This document shows, piece after piece, positions 1 to 8,174 of a stretch of 64,000 bases of DNA. The stretch is from Lepagella muris. GTDB lineage: Bacteria; Bacteroidota; Bacteroidia; Bacteroidales; Muribaculaceae. The stretch lies in NCBI RefSeq assembly GCF_004793975.1, contig NZ_SRYB01000001.1, positions 124,001 to 188,000 of the forward strand, in the 5' to 3' direction. A program made the translations under genes and the position numbers. Under the pieces are notes generated by a model, which was not told the origin of the DNA, ran no database searches, and saw only the letters and a list, made by a program, of their open reading frames with translations. Each line of letters begins with the position of its first letter. Within the stretch, counting starts at the first letter, position 1.

Positions 1-333
1 CCACGATGTTGCGGTTGCTACGCCACCGAGGAACTCGGCCTTGGTAAAGTAGTCATACTTACCGATAGTCCAGTTGAAGGTGACTTCGCCCATCGTTTTT
101 GTTCCCATACGGTAGATTGAACCGGTGAGCTGATTGCGGTAGCCGTCCTGCTGGGCTTCGGTTTCCTCAAGAGTCCATGTGTCCTGATGAACATTCTTGA
201 CCTCCTTAGTTGTCGTTGCCTTGAGCAGAGCTGCCAGAAGTGCGCCGGTAAGGTCGGCAGTGATGTTGCTGGGGTCTGTATAGAACAGACGCTTGATGCC
301 GATTGCTGAGATTTTGGGGGCGTTTTCGTTAAC
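1..333 (-). CDS. Major tail (tube) protein, 3' part beyond window; GTT start
   Basis: The product is cut by the window edge; about 110 N-terminal residues are visible. It lies directly after the head-closure and tail-terminator genes, where siphophages encode the tail tube subunit, and its polar beta-rich sequence fits. The reading frame has a TAA stop at 337-339, then CGA, then GTT at 331-333. No ATG, GTG or TTG occurs before a distant internal ATG (about codon 75). GTT sits in the context CGA-GTT-AAC, identical in its GAGTTA core to the apparent starts of the capsid gene and two small ORFs. I therefore place the start at GTT. The tail-tube call is from position, not from a recognised motif. 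Confidence 0.7.
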
Positions 334-358
334 TCGTTATAAGGTGTTTAAGGGTTAA

Positions 359-754
359 TTATTCCATTGTGTTCATTGCCTTGAAAAGCACTTTGACATT
401 TATGTAGTGAGCCTTTAGGTCTTTGTTCTCAAGCGGTCTTGTTGACTGCACCACATACTTGTATGTCGTTCCGTCAAACTCACCAGTGCCATGAAATGAC
501 TTTATCGCCATCCTTTCAAGTTCATTCAGACGGATAAGGTCTGCATTGCCCTGCTTGGTATCGGCGACAAAAAGATTGACCTCAAGAAAGCCCTTTTTCC
601 AGATGGAATCGGGGGATTGCTCTTTTGGATGTATCACCACACGTCCTTTCTCATCGACAATGCCGGTTGGAACATTGCCATCCTGAAAGACGGGCAGTCC
701 AAAGATTGCGCTGTCTTTATAAAGGATATTTGCTGCGTCAGTAGTGGTAATCAT
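359..754 (-). CDS. Tail terminator / tail completion-like protein
   Basis: A 131-residue protein between the HK97-gp10-like gene and the tail-tube gene. Size, mixed alpha/beta character and position match tail terminator (tail-to-head joining) proteins of siphophages. Its ATG overlaps the stop of the upstream gene (ATGA), which implies translational coupling. No decisive motif is visible, so the role is inferred from gene order. Confidence 0.6.
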   Translation of the reverse strand: MITTTDAANILYKDSAIFGLPVFQDGNVPTGIVDEKGRVVIHPKEQSPDSIWKKGFLEVNLFVADTKQGNADLIRLNELERMAIKSFHGTGEFDGTTYKYVVQSTRPLENKDLKAHYINVKVLFKAMNTME

Positions 755-1053
755 TTTTTCTTAAATGCTTTTCTAAGTTTTTCTTCCGCGAACAGGGCCG
801 CACCGCCTATCACATCTTTTCCGTTTGCCTCAAGTTCATCGGCATAACCACTGTCATTATAAAGAATCAGATTATTGTTGTCATCAACTTCGTAATGATT
901 GCTTGCGCGGGTCTTGCCGGTGACATCATGGTAATCGCCATTTTCAACAGCGTATTCAACCGCTTCCTGACCGATTTCCTCTACTTTCTTGCGAACCTGT
1001 CGGTTGAATTTTGAGAAAGCCGGACGGACATCCTTAAAGTCGAACTTACACAT
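751..1053 (-). CDS. HK97 gp10-like head-tail joining protein
   Basis: The protein has the HK97-gp10 pattern: an N-terminal helix, a region VEYAVENGDYHDVTGKTR resembling the 'TGxLR' turn of the family, and a C-terminal helix rich in lysine. These proteins join the neck to the tail. I chose the ATG at 1053 (MCKFDF) because it overlaps the previous gene by only 8 nt. An ATG at 1065 would add four residues. Confidence 0.7.
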   Translation of the reverse strand: MCKFDFKDVRPAFSKFNRQVRKKVEEIGQEAVEYAVENGDYHDVTGKTRASNHYEVDDNNNLILYNDSGYADELEANGKDVIGGAALFAEEKLRKAFKKK

Positions 1054-1375
1054 AGATTTCGGCATACGGCAGATAGTTTAGTGTCTTGGTCTTGATGATA
1101 TGACCCTCGCCCCGGATACTTCCGTCTTCCCTCAAGCACCGTATATAATCGCCTGTCATTATGTCCGGGGTGTTGCCATCAAGGACAATATGATATGACG
1201 GAATGACTACTGTGCCATCGGATAGCTTGACTTCTTTATCACCATTGTCATCACATCTGCACTTGCATACCTCAGACCATTCTTCGGCTGATTCGCCTGT
1301 AATGGGTCTTCCGTATTCATCATTGACCTCTCCGGCAATGACGCGCTTCTGCAATGTATGTGGGGCATAGTTCAT
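1046..1375 (-). CDS. Head closure-like protein
   Basis: A 109-residue beta-rich protein starting MNYAPHTLQKR. The sequence TVVIPSYHIVLD followed by GDYIRCL resembles the small beta-barrel head-closure (stopper) proteins of siphophages. Its position, just after the connector gene and before the gp10-like gene, supports this. It ends inside the next gene. The role is inferred from order and size. Confidence 0.6.
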   Translation of the reverse strand: MNYAPHTLQKRVIAGEVNDEYGRPITGESAEEWSEVCKCRCDDNGDKEVKLSDGTVVIPSYHIVLDGNTPDIMTGDYIRCLREDGSIRGEGHIIKTKTLNYLPYAEIYV

Positions 1376-1377
1376 AG

Positions 1378-1719
1378 TTACCAGTTATCAGTGCGGTCTA
1401 TAATGGAAGATATGCCAAGTAAATCCAAGATGTCTTCATTGGGGGTGATGCCCCATTTGCGACAAAGCCATAGATAATACTTGCCTACGGATTCATAATT
1501 CCATGACATTGAAAAGCCACTTTCGCTTACGTTAGACAGCCGGGGAGCAAGAATGCACTCCTCAAGGGTCTTTGTCAGTGCCACACCTACAACTGACGGT
1601 TCTATCGCCATGACATCAGCGTCAAGGTCAAGACCGGTCGTAATAGACAAATCGATAAGTTGAGCCTCAGATATTCCGTAGGCTTTCAACTTATCGGATA
1701 TGTAAGCGCGAATGGTCAT
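1378..1719 (-). CDS. Head-tail connector (adaptor)-like protein
   Basis: A 113-residue helical protein that begins MTIRAYISDKLKAYGI and has a later helix MSWNYESVGKYYLWLCRKWGI. It resembles the helical gp6/gp15-type adaptors that sit under the portal. It lies two bases downstream of the head-closure gene start in the same transcript. Assignment is from fold impression and order. Confidence 0.55.
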   Translation of the reverse strand: MTIRAYISDKLKAYGISEAQLIDLSITTGLDLDADVMAIEPSVVGVALTKTLEECILAPRLSNVSESGFSMSWNYESVGKYYLWLCRKWGITPNEDILDLLGISSIIDRTDNW

Positions 1720-1724
1720 AGGGG

Positions 1725-2114
1725 TTATTCGTTGTCGTTGGAATCGTTTTCAGTTTCTGATTCGGTTTCAAATTCAGCGTTTTCATCGGCTGCCTGAGCA
1801 TCGTCAGGGCTGGGATTGGCATCTTCGCTTTCGGATGTGGGTGCCTCCGCTTCTATGGGATTTTCCTTTTCCTTTTTGGAAGACTTGCCTTTACCCTTGC
1901 CTTTGCCGGATGCCTTTACACCACCATTCTTTGCTGGAGTCGGGGTTGCTGAATCATTGCCGTTGTCTACGGGAGCTTCTTCAAGGGGTTTGACAAGACC
2001 GCGAGCGGCCAAAGCCACTGCACGGTCATTGTCAAATTCCTTTACTTCTCCGGGCGCGTAGATAACCTTGTGGTCATGCTTTGCGCGGAAAGGTACGAGG
2101 ACGATTGCTTTCAT
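1725..2114 (-). CDS. Small head-module protein with low-complexity acidic tail
   Basis: The first 45 residues form a compact N-terminal part (MKAIVLVPFRAKHDHKVIYA) resembling small capsid-associated proteins found after major capsid genes in Bacteroidales siphophages. The rest is a lysine/glycine patch followed by a long stretch of D, E, N and S, predicted disordered. Its ATG overlaps the capsid gene stop by 4 nt. Function is unknown; a head-joining or capsid-accessory role is inferred. Confidence 0.6.
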   Translation of the reverse strand: MKAIVLVPFRAKHDHKVIYAPGEVKEFDNDRAVALAARGLVKPLEEAPVDNGNDSATPTPAKNGGVKASGKGKGKGKSSKKEKENPIEAEAPTSESEDANPSPDDAQAADENAEFETESETENDSNDNE

Positions 2115-3208
2115 TCCTGAACTGTCTGGGTGTCGAGCGTATAGATACGGTCAACATTGTTCAACACAGGCACAACCATCGCTTCGGCAGCGGTGAACTC
2201 GCGGAGCGGGTCGGTTGTGGAATACTTCTTGGCAAGGATGAACTCATCGGCTTTCTGATAAACCACACCGTTGACGGGGCGGTTTTCCTCTGCCAGCGTA
2301 GTCCATACGAGGTCGCCAAGTTCCTCATCGCAGACAAAGGTCATTCCACCTTTCTTCCACGGCTTATGCGACTTCTTATCGCCGTTGATTTCTGTCTTGA
2401 TGGTGCGGTTCACGCGAGTGAGCTTAACGCCCCACTTCTTCATAAAGACCCCTGAAACCGTCTCAAAGTCAAGGACAGGAACGGTTGTGCCGGCGGTCAG
2501 TGCGATGCCCTTGTCAAAGGCATACTGATTGCGAACCTGATTGTTACGATAAAGAAGCTGGAGGGCTGTCTCATCAAGATAGATTTCAGTGATGGTGTTA
2601 CCATCCTCCTCTGCCTTGTCGAAGACTTTCTGAATGTCGTCAAGAGGAGTGGATGTTGCCGTGTTCCAAAGGTCGGAAACAAGGAACTGATTCTCTTCGT
2701 AGAAGTTCATGTCGATGCGGACACCGGTGCCGTTGCTGCGCTCGGAAACACCTACGCCAGAAGAAAGCTCCGAAAGGAAGATGTCTTCAATACGCTCCCA
2801 TACAGCCTCTATACAACGAGCCACGTCGTTGAATATCTTGTCGATGATAGTCTGGAGCGGAACGTTCTGAACAATCATCGCGTCCACGTCCTTCATCTGC
2901 TTTTCAGTCAGATAAAGTTTCAGACCGAGCTTGGGAATGTCGCCGGAGATGGTTTCGATGGTGTCACGGCTCTTGAGCGGAAGCTCCGAGTCAAGTGCCA
3001 CTACATCGGCAGCCACACGGGTGTACTGGGCAAGGATGGATGCCCAACGACCATCAAGCGAGAACTGTGTGCGAAGTTTCTGCTTATAAAGATAAGTAAA
3101 CTCGCGATTCGCACTGTTCGCGTTTTTCTCGTTCATGCGTTCCACGATAGCCAGCACAAGGCCGGGAAAGAAACGCTTGGTGTAATCGTAAAAAATTGAC
3201 TGTGTAAC
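2111..3208 (-). CDS. Major capsid protein, GTT start
   Basis: A 365-residue protein lying after scaffold and decoration genes, with the length and beta-rich C-terminal region of a major capsid protein. The first standard start would be GTG at 3157 or ATG at 3136. The frame, however, stays open upstream to GTT at 3206-3208, adding residues that read TQSIFYDYTKRFFPGL and look coding. Only two codons (ATC AGA) separate GTT from the in-frame TAA that ends the decoration gene, so no ATG, GTG or TTG is available there. The context is CAGA-GTT-ACA. I treat GTT as the start. Alternatives are a rare ATC start or stop readthrough from the decoration gene. Confidence 0.85.
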   Translation of the reverse strand, partial: VTQSIFYDYTKRFFPGLVLAIVERMNEKNANSANREFTYLYKQKLRTQFSLDGRWASILAQYTRVAADVVALDSELPLKSRDTIETISGDIPKLGLKLYLTEKQMKDVDAMIVQNVPLQTIIDKIFNDVARCIEAVWERIEDIFLSELSSGVGVSERSNGTGVRIDMNFYEENQFLVSDLWNTATSTPLDDIQKVFDKAEEDGNTITEIYLDETALQLLYRNNQVRNQYAFDKGIALTAGTTVPVLDFETVSGVFMKKWGVKLTRVNRTIKTEINGDKKSHKPWKKGGMTFVCDEELGDLVWTTLAEENRPVNGVVYQKADEFILAKKYSTTDPLREFTAAEAMVVPVLNNVDRIYTLDTQTVQE

Positions 3209-3214
3209 TCTGAT

Positions 3215-3646
3215 TTAGGCCTCCTCGTCCTGTTCAAAAGAAATGTTTTTAACTGCGGCCGTGAAAGCGTCCATGATGCTATCCATAGGATAGGGAGTCA
3301 GGGTGGGATTCACGATACCATGAGTCATGATGCTCGCGGCGGGCTTGTCTTTGCTGATGGAGCGATAAAGCACACCAACATACTTTGCGCCCGTAGGAAG
3401 TGTGTCATAGCCGGCGGGGGAAGCAGGAGTCTCACCGACAGCCTCGGTAGCCGCCTTGATAGGCATAGGCGCGTAGTTTCCATCGGCTTTCTTGATGATG
3501 ACGTGACCGGCATAGATGTTGTCTTCGGGATAGTCTGAGCAATCCAAAGTACGACCACCGGGGATACCGCTGAAATACTTACGGATTACGACTGAATCTT
3601 TTCCGAAGACCACCTTTGTTCTTTTGGGTGTAATGTCATTCTTCAT
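3215..3646 (-). CDS. Capsid decoration / head fiber-like protein
   Basis: A 143-residue protein between scaffold and major capsid genes, where decoration proteins are usually encoded. The sequence contains PGGRTLDCSDYPEDNIYAGHVI and TGAKYVGVLYRSI-type beta segments typical of trimeric head decoration proteins, and ends in an acidic tail. The ATG at 3646 is preferred over GTG at 3652. The role is a family and context inference. Confidence 0.65.
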   Translation of the reverse strand: MKNDITPKRTKVVFGKDSVVIRKYFSGIPGGRTLDCSDYPEDNIYAGHVIIKKADGNYAPMPIKAATEAVGETPASPAGYDTLPTGAKYVGVLYRSISKDKPAASIMTHGIVNPTLTPYPMDSIMDAFTAAVKNISFEQDEEA

Positions 3647-3670
3647 AATCACAGTTGGGGTTAAGGGTTG

Positions 3671-4408
3671 TTACTTTACAATGCTTGCAGCCATAGAAGC
3701 AAGTTCCTCTTTCGTGGGGTCGTTGCCACTCATGGGGAAGATGTTCTTAGTCCCCGGCAGGAGATTGGTATTGATGTTGTTCGCAACCTTTGTAAGAGTT
3801 TCGGTGATGACTTCATCGGATGCGTCTTCCGCAAGAGTGAAGCCCTCGTCGATACGCCACTGGGGAACGCCCAACTCTTTGGCTTTTGCCTGTATCATCG
3901 CAGTGCGTGCTGCTTTGGCTGCGGCAGCTTCCGCTTCGGCATTCTTGTCGGATAGTTCTTTGACCGTCTTTCCAAGTTCCGTATTCTTGTCGGTAAGAGT
4001 CTTGATGGTGGCAGTGTACTGAGCCTCGCGCTGCTTGTTGGCTTCTTCCATCTCCTCCATTCTCTTCAAGACGGATGCCATGTCATTGTCCGGCTGGGGT
4101 TTGGGTTCGCCTTTCTTTTTGGCTTCCTCCTCAGCCTTTTTGCGGGCTTCTTCTGCTTCCTGCTCCTTTTTGCGAGTTTCTTCTTCATGCTTTTTACGCT
4201 CTTTTTCAAGCGCGTCTGTGACACGCTTATCGTTGGCTTTCTGAAGACCCTCCAACTCTTTACGCTGACAAGCCACAACAGCATCGATGTTATCGTCAGT
4301 CACAAGACCGGTGGCTGCAAGGGACTCGGCTTTTGACATCAGATATTCATCGCCTAACCCAAGAGAGGAATACTCCTGTTTTAGTTTTGCAAAGATTTTA
4401 GCTTTCAT
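3671..4408 (-). CDS. Capsid scaffolding protein
   Basis: A 245-residue protein dominated by a long charged coiled coil (about residues 50-160, rich in E, K, R, A), with a helical N-terminus and a more ordered C-terminal segment ending MSGNDPTKEELASMA. Length, composition and position directly upstream of decoration and capsid genes match phage scaffolding proteins, which template procapsid assembly and then leave. It is the first gene of the head transcript. Confidence 0.8.
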   Translation of the reverse strand: MKAKIFAKLKQEYSSLGLGDEYLMSKAESLAATGLVTDDNIDAVVACQRKELEGLQKANDKRVTDALEKERKKHEEETRKKEQEAEEARKKAEEEAKKKGEPKPQPDNDMASVLKRMEEMEEANKQREAQYTATIKTLTDKNTELGKTVKELSDKNAEAEAAAAKAARTAMIQAKAKELGVPQWRIDEGFTLAEDASDEVITETLTKVANNINTNLLPGTKNIFPMSGNDPTKEELASMAASIVK

Positions 4409-4450
4409 TGTTGTAATTTTGGGATTTCGTGATTAAACTACGCTAAGATA

Positions 4451-4468
4451 GTACGAATATTTCCGTAC
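4451..4468. promoter_or_regulatory. Inverted repeat in head-operon leader
   Basis: GTACG and CGTAC flank eight A/T-rich bases about 45 nt upstream of the scaffold ATG. This 125-nt stretch (4409-4533) follows a terminator and must hold the start of the head transcript, but no TAnnTTTG box with a -33 partner is present. It is a candidate site for a phage-specific late promoter or activator. Confidence 0.35.
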
Positions 4469-4533
4469 ACGTTAATATTGGATTGCATCAGTTGCGACTA
4501 TATTGTTATGGTCGTAAGATTAAGCAAATAAGT

Positions 4534-4564
4534 AAAAAAAGACGTATCGTTTCACAACGACACG
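4534..4564 (-). terminator. Rho-independent terminator upstream of scaffold gene
   Basis: On the minus strand CGTGTCGTT pairs with AACGATACG (9 bp including one G-T) around a 4-nt loop and is followed by a run of T. It would end the early transcript coming through the 4602-4856 gene and insulate the head operon. Confidence 0.75.
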
Positions 4565-4601
4565 CCCTGCAAAAGTACACAAAGTTAACAATCTTTTTAC
4601 C

Positions 4602-4856
4602 TTAAAACATTATCTCGTCTATCCGGATGTAATGATATGTGTAGTCATCCGGGTAAAATTCAACTTTTCCGTTTGAAGTCATAATGATGTAGCGGTCATC
4701 CGCGCATTTATCCACGATGCCTACATAATGGGATACGTTCTGACCCGTCGGATAGTTTTCGCGGAGCAGGATATTCAGTCCTACGACATCATTTGCATTG
4801 TGTAGTCTTTTCCAATTCGCCATATCATCGTGATTCAAAGATGTTATAATCTGCAT
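4602..4856 (-). CDS. Hypothetical protein, 84 aa
   Basis: Not recognised. A small beta-rich protein (VSHYVGIVDKCADDRYIIM) that may be an SH3-like barrel. Its ATG lies inside the 3' end of the radical SAM gene (32-nt overlap), so it is translationally coupled to it. It is the last gene before the terminator. Confidence 0.6.
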   Translation of the reverse strand: MQIITSLNHDDMANWKRLHNANDVVGLNILLRENYPTGQNVSHYVGIVDKCADDRYIIMTSNGKVEFYPDDYTYHYIRIDEIMF

Positions 4857-5667
4857 TTACGCAAGAATCAAGCCAGAAAGTGAAGTCATCGCCAAGATAG
4901 TCAATGATGCTCTTCTTCCAATAGACTTTATGACCCCGTTTGTCAAGGATATGATTCCATTTGTCAACCATCTTTTTCAAGTCATCCTTGACAGGCTTCA
5001 CGCCACCGCTCATCAAGCCGACTTTGAATAGATGGCAATATGGCAATGCCTTTTCCATCACCTTTTCAGAATATGCAAGTTCAACAATCGGCTCAATGCT
5101 TGCAAAGGTATGAAATCCGTAAGCATTACACAAAGCCATTGTGCTGATTCTTTCATCATTCGTGCTTGCTCCCGGCTCAAGGTCATCCCGTCCGGTCAGG
5201 GTGAAGCCTATCGCTATTTTGTCGGTATAGTCGATGAAGACTGATTTTGCTGTTTCCATCCATACGTCAGTATCCCACCAATCGGCACACTTGGTAAGAA
5301 TCTGAACCGGCACATCGTTCTTTAGTGCCAATTCAGCAGCGCGTAATGTCAGTTCAAGGGTCTTGCCCGGAATCATGGGGTCAGTGGTGAAACTGAAAAA
5401 GACTCCTGATTTCCGAAGCTCACAGATGTTTGCCATCATCTCTTTTTCAAAGATGGATAAGGCATGGTCGAAATCCCTGAAACACTTCTTGAGCTTCGGT
5501 TTTTTCGTCCAGACGTGACTGAATACCCCACGCTTGCAGAAGCAATAGGAACAGTCGTTTGAGCAGCCCGTAAAGAAGTTGCAGGCCCACTCGGAATATT
5601 CACCTGCTTTGCCAGTCGGCTTATACAGGGCTTTGCCTTTGAATGATTTTGTTTCTGATGTGTTCAT
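4825..5667 (-). CDS. Radical SAM protein, spore photoproduct lyase-like (SPL) family
   Basis: A 280-residue protein with the radical SAM cluster motif CSNDCSYC (CxxxCxxC) near residue 35, which binds a [4Fe-4S] cluster and S-adenosylmethionine. The following FSFTTDPMIPG and later GFTLTGRDD segments match SPL-like radical SAM proteins often seen in Bacteroidales phages. The photoproduct-lyase role is not established for such phage members. A nucleic-acid repair or modification role is plausible but unproven. Confidence 0.75.
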   Translation of the reverse strand: MNTSETKSFKGKALYKPTGKAGEYSEWACNFFTGCSNDCSYCFCKRGVFSHVWTKKPKLKKCFRDFDHALSIFEKEMMANICELRKSGVFFSFTTDPMIPGKTLELTLRAAELALKNDVPVQILTKCADWWDTDVWMETAKSVFIDYTDKIAIGFTLTGRDDLEPGASTNDERISTMALCNAYGFHTFASIEPIVELAYSEKVMEKALPYCHLFKVGLMSGGVKPVKDDLKKMVDKWNHILDKRGHKVYWKKSIIDYLGDDFTFWLDSCVNADYNIFESR

Positions 5668-5678
5668 CGTTTCTTTCT

Positions 5679-6083
5679 TTAATGTCGGCTATCCATTTTG
5701 ATATAATTGCATATCTCGCAGATTCCAGCGTTGACGGCATCATTGTAATCATCATAGTAGTCATCGCTATCAAGATAACTGCCATCAACCAAGTCAAGGT
5801 AATCATAGAACCATTGACCTGTCAGCAGGGATTTGCTTATGCGCAAGCTGACACATCGCACATCCCTAAGATATTCCTTTGCCTTTTGTAGAATGGGGCG
5901 GTCTATCATATTTTCATATTCGCTACCCCAATGTTCAGGATTTGATGACAAGCCCACATAGACCTTATCATCACGAATATGGTAATGGGTATGCGTAGGC
6001 ACATTGTAGCCTATGCCTTTCAGTGCTTTGGCAGCCTCAAGGCTCACATAATCCTTATCGGAAAGTTCTTTATTTGCTACCAT
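5679..6083 (-). CDS. Hypothetical phage protein (KELSDKDYVSLE family)
   Basis: A 134-residue protein starting MVANKELSDKDYVSLEAAKA. The N-terminal pattern, including THTHYHIRDDKVYVG, recurs in Bacteroides phages from memory, with no known function. An acidic, tyrosine-rich stretch (DSDDYYDDYNDAV) lies near the C-terminus. It lies 11 nt upstream of the radical SAM gene in the same transcript. Confidence 0.65.
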   Translation of the reverse strand: MVANKELSDKDYVSLEAAKALKGIGYNVPTHTHYHIRDDKVYVGLSSNPEHWGSEYENMIDRPILQKAKEYLRDVRCVSLRISKSLLTGQWFYDYLDLVDGSYLDSDDYYDDYNDAVNAGICEICNYIKMDSRH

Positions 6084-6087
6084 ATTC

Positions 6088-6405
6088 TCAGTCGATATAG
6101 AAGTTTACGTTAACTGGGATTTCTGCCGTATCGCCTTTTGCGATTTCTCGTTTCAGTGCATAGATGATGGAATCGCGCACCTCTATGCTGAGTTTGTATT
6201 CTTCTATGTTTGCTTCGTAGGCGCGTCTAAGATTTTTCACTTCCGCATCAATCTCGGTAAGCTCTTTATCCAGCGCAGACGCACTGGGATGGTTGCGACC
6301 GACCGACACACCGCTCAGAAATCCAATCGCCAATAGAACGATGGTGAACACGATGAAGCTAATCCATTCTCTTGCTGTGATTTTTGTTTTTTCTGTTTCT
6401 TCCAT
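6088..6405 (-). CDS. Membrane-anchored coiled-coil protein (possible inner spanin)
   Basis: The protein has a short cytoplasmic N-terminus, one transmembrane segment (about residues 14-36, WISFIVFTIVLLAIGFL) and a periplasmic coiled coil (about residues 44-90). That is the topology of an i-spanin, which links inner to outer membrane during lysis. It lies in an early block, not beside the endolysin, and no outer-membrane partner is evident. The role is therefore tentative. Its first 47 nt overlap the YopX gene. Confidence 0.6.
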   Translation of the reverse strand: MEETEKTKITAREWISFIVFTIVLLAIGFLSGVSVGRNHPSASALDKELTEIDAEVKNLRRAYEANIEEYKLSIEVRDSIIYALKREIAKGDTAEIPVNVNFYID

Positions 6406-6799
6406 TTCTAATATCGTTTATTATTAAGTTGGGGTTGTCATAACGATTGCCTACAATCTCGCACAAACGGTCATCATCTGCGGTTGTTGTCAAGGCGTGA
6501 AGCGGGAATCCACCATAGATATGTTCATTGCACTCTTCAACGGAAGCGTAGAACATACCATCCCGGAATGTCACAAGGTAGTTACGCCTTTTTGAATGGA
6601 TGACATCACCTTCAAAAATCTTGTTGCCATTCTTATCTTGGAGTCCTGTGTACTGTCCGGCGGTGTCATATTCAATTTCGGATGTATGGTCATCTTGAGT
6701 TACAATAGCGATGCGCTCTTTATCAGAAGCACAAATCAGTTCGCCATATAACCAGATATTTGTGCCTTTCCATTTACCTCTGAATAATATTTCTCTCAT
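6359..6799 (-). CDS. YopX family protein
   Basis: The YopX fold is visible: MREILFRGKWKGTNIWLYG at the N-terminus, AGQYTGLQDKNGNKIFEGDV in the middle and CEIVGNRYDNPNLI near the end. This family is widespread in phages with unknown function. A second copy lies at 8895-9350. The C-terminal 15 residues overlap the downstream membrane-protein gene in another frame. Confidence 0.85.
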   Translation of the reverse strand: MREILFRGKWKGTNIWLYGELICASDKERIAIVTQDDHTSEIEYDTAGQYTGLQDKNGNKIFEGDVIHSKRRNYLVTFRDGMFYASVEECNEHIYGGFPLHALTTTADDDRLCEIVGNRYDNPNLIINDIRNGRNRKNKNHSKRMD

Positions 6800-7146
6800 A
6801 GTCCTTTGATTTTTGGCTTGAATCCCGCTTTCAATATCACGTCAAGAAAAGGATATTTTTCCCTCGCTTCCGAGATGGCTTCGTGGTCAATCCGAAGAAG
6901 CTCGTCATGGGGAACTTCCGGCAGATGCTTTTCTACAAACATATAACCGGATACCACGGTCTTACCATCAGATTCAGATACATTCACCCTTATGGCACCG
7001 GACATCACCAATGTCAAAAGGATAGACTGCATCACTTTCCATTTGGCTTCTTCTACACCATAAGGCGTATGGTCTGCAACAAAGCCTATGCCGAGTTTCT
7101 TCAAACCGGGATTCAGTTCACTTTTTAGGTCGTTTTCATTCATCAT
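6796..7146 (-). CDS. Hypothetical protein
   Basis: Not recognised. About 116 residues, predicted alpha/beta, with a helix EEAKWKVMQSILLTLVM and a strand SDGKTVVSGYMF. I place the start at the ATGATG at 7146/7143, which overlaps the preceding gene's stop by about 10 nt. A frame extension to 7191 would run well into that gene. Confidence 0.6.
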   Translation of the reverse strand: MMNENDLKSELNPGLKKLGIGFVADHTPYGVEEAKWKVMQSILLTLVMSGAIRVNVSESDGKTVVSGYMFVEKHLPEVPHDELLRIDHEAISEAREKYPFLDVILKAGFKPKIKGL

Positions 7147-7381
7147 CTTTCTTCGCATATTTGTTGTACTTCCGTTTGCTTGACTGTTCAATTACAAACT
7201 CCTGCATACTTTCTAAGAAAATCTTTGATATAGGCGTATCCCTTTCCACTTCATCAGAATTAAATTGATGGGCGCGTCCAACACGTTTACCATCTTTCAC
7301 ATCTTTGATGGAAAAGAACCAATAGTATTTATGGGTCAGAACCGCCCAGAATATTACGATGGCTTCTTTTAGTCGATACAT
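7136..7381 (-). CDS. Hypothetical protein, 81 aa
   Basis: Not recognised. The N-terminal third is hydrophobic (IVIFWAVLTHKYYWFFSI), and the rest is polar and lysine-rich. It could be a peripheral membrane protein. It overlaps the next gene by about 11 nt. Confidence 0.55.
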   Translation of the reverse strand: MYRLKEAIVIFWAVLTHKYYWFFSIKDVKDGKRVGRAHQFNSDEVERDTPISKIFLESMQEFVIEQSSKRKYNKYAKKDDE

Positions 7382-7384
7382 AGA

Positions 7385-7633
7385 TTACAATTTTTCAAAT
7401 TCAACTTCAAGGGCATCCAACTTCTCAGAAAGTATCCTTTCAATATCTTTATCTTTGACGAAACGTCCGACCGCTCTTCTTACAAGCTCACCATCATCAG
7501 CAGATGGCCCAGCAAGTGACCCATGAAACCTTATGGGTTGCTTCCTAAGAACGGCAATAGCATCCGTCAGCAATTCAATATCGCATCTTAATTCGTGGGC
7601 TTTATTCAGCCGGTCATACTCATTTGGGGTCAT
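7385..7633 (-). CDS. Hypothetical helical protein, 82 aa
   Basis: Not recognised. Mostly helical, with heptad-like charged segments at both ends and a central loop RFHGSLAGPSADDG. It belongs to the same run of small early genes, with 3-12 nt between neighbours. Confidence 0.5.
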   Translation of the reverse strand: MTPNEYDRLNKAHELRCDIELLTDAIAVLRKQPIRFHGSLAGPSADDGELVRRAVGRFVKDKDIERILSEKLDALEVEFEKL

Positions 7634-7644
7634 ATCGGTATAAA

Positions 7645-7932
7645 TTAGAATCTGCCATTTCTGTTAGCCCTGCGTTTCTCATCATCGGTTGCCTGTTTCT
7701 TTGGAAATAAGCCATGCCATTTACCGGGAACGACCATTCGGGATGTTGAACCATCCGGCTTGCGGACAAATTCAACACGTCCACATTCTGAACATAGAGC
7801 CTTATGCTTGTACGATTCCAATGTCGGATGATATTCAAGGTCATCAGAAACACATCCTAAGTCAAGACTCCAGTAACTTGAAGTCGCGGTGTTGTCGATG
7901 CAGCCGCATTTGGCGCAGATGAATAGAGGCAT
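7645..7932 (-). CDS. Small zinc-ribbon protein
   Basis: 95 residues with CAKCGC near the N-terminus and CSECG near residue 47. Together these make a likely four-cysteine zinc site. The C-terminus is basic (DDEKRRANRNGRF). Nucleic-acid binding is plausible, but the function is unknown. Confidence 0.6.
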   Translation of the reverse strand: MPLFICAKCGCIDNTATSSYWSLDLGCVSDDLEYHPTLESYKHKALCSECGRVEFVRKPDGSTSRMVVPGKWHGLFPKKQATDDEKRRANRNGRF

Positions 7933-7934
7933 AG

Positions 7935-8075
7935 TTATCCGATTACAATGATGTTTTGGTCTTGGTCATAATTCACATCGTTTACTTCCACAAGATTGAA
8001 GAAGTTGCCATCAATGAAGATTCCTGCATCGTCAGGCATATTCTCTATGGCTTTTATAAAAGCTTTCTTATCCAT
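7935..8075 (-). CDS. Small acidic hypothetical protein, 46 aa
   Basis: ATG at 8073-8075 opens a 47-codon frame ending TAA at 7935. The peptide starts MDKKAFIKAIENMPDDAGI and is acidic. It follows the terminator after the Tad2-like gene and begins the next set of genes. Function unknown. Confidence 0.5.
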   Translation of the reverse strand: MDKKAFIKAIENMPDDAGIFIDGNFFNLVEVNDVNYDQDQNIIVIG

Positions 8076-8103
8076 ATAGTGTTGTCTTTTTTTTTGAAAA
8101 ACT

Positions 8104-8139
8104 GGTGGCGTAGGAAAAAGGAAGCGAACCTACGCCACC
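8104..8139 (-). terminator. Terminator after the Tad2-like gene
   Basis: GGTGGCGTAGG (8104-8114) and CCTACGCCACC (8129-8139) form a perfect 11-bp stem with a 14-nt loop. On the minus strand it is followed by CCAGTTTTTC and a long A-run. It separates the Tad2-like gene from the small genes downstream. Confidence 0.8.
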
Positions 8140-8174
8140 GAAACCTTTTCTACACTTGGCAGATAGGCATATCC

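Noticed and set aside
2111..3652. Decoration gene fused to capsid gene by TAA readthrough
   Set aside because: The frames do match, but the same GTT pattern recurs at genes where upstream readthrough is impossible (three in-frame stops before 31385; different frame at 333), so GTT initiation explains all cases better.
4570..4587. TACTTTTG and TAACTTTG boxes at the head-operon leader
   Set aside because: Neither has a -33 partner at 19-21 nt, and a terminator follows at once; no promoter call made.
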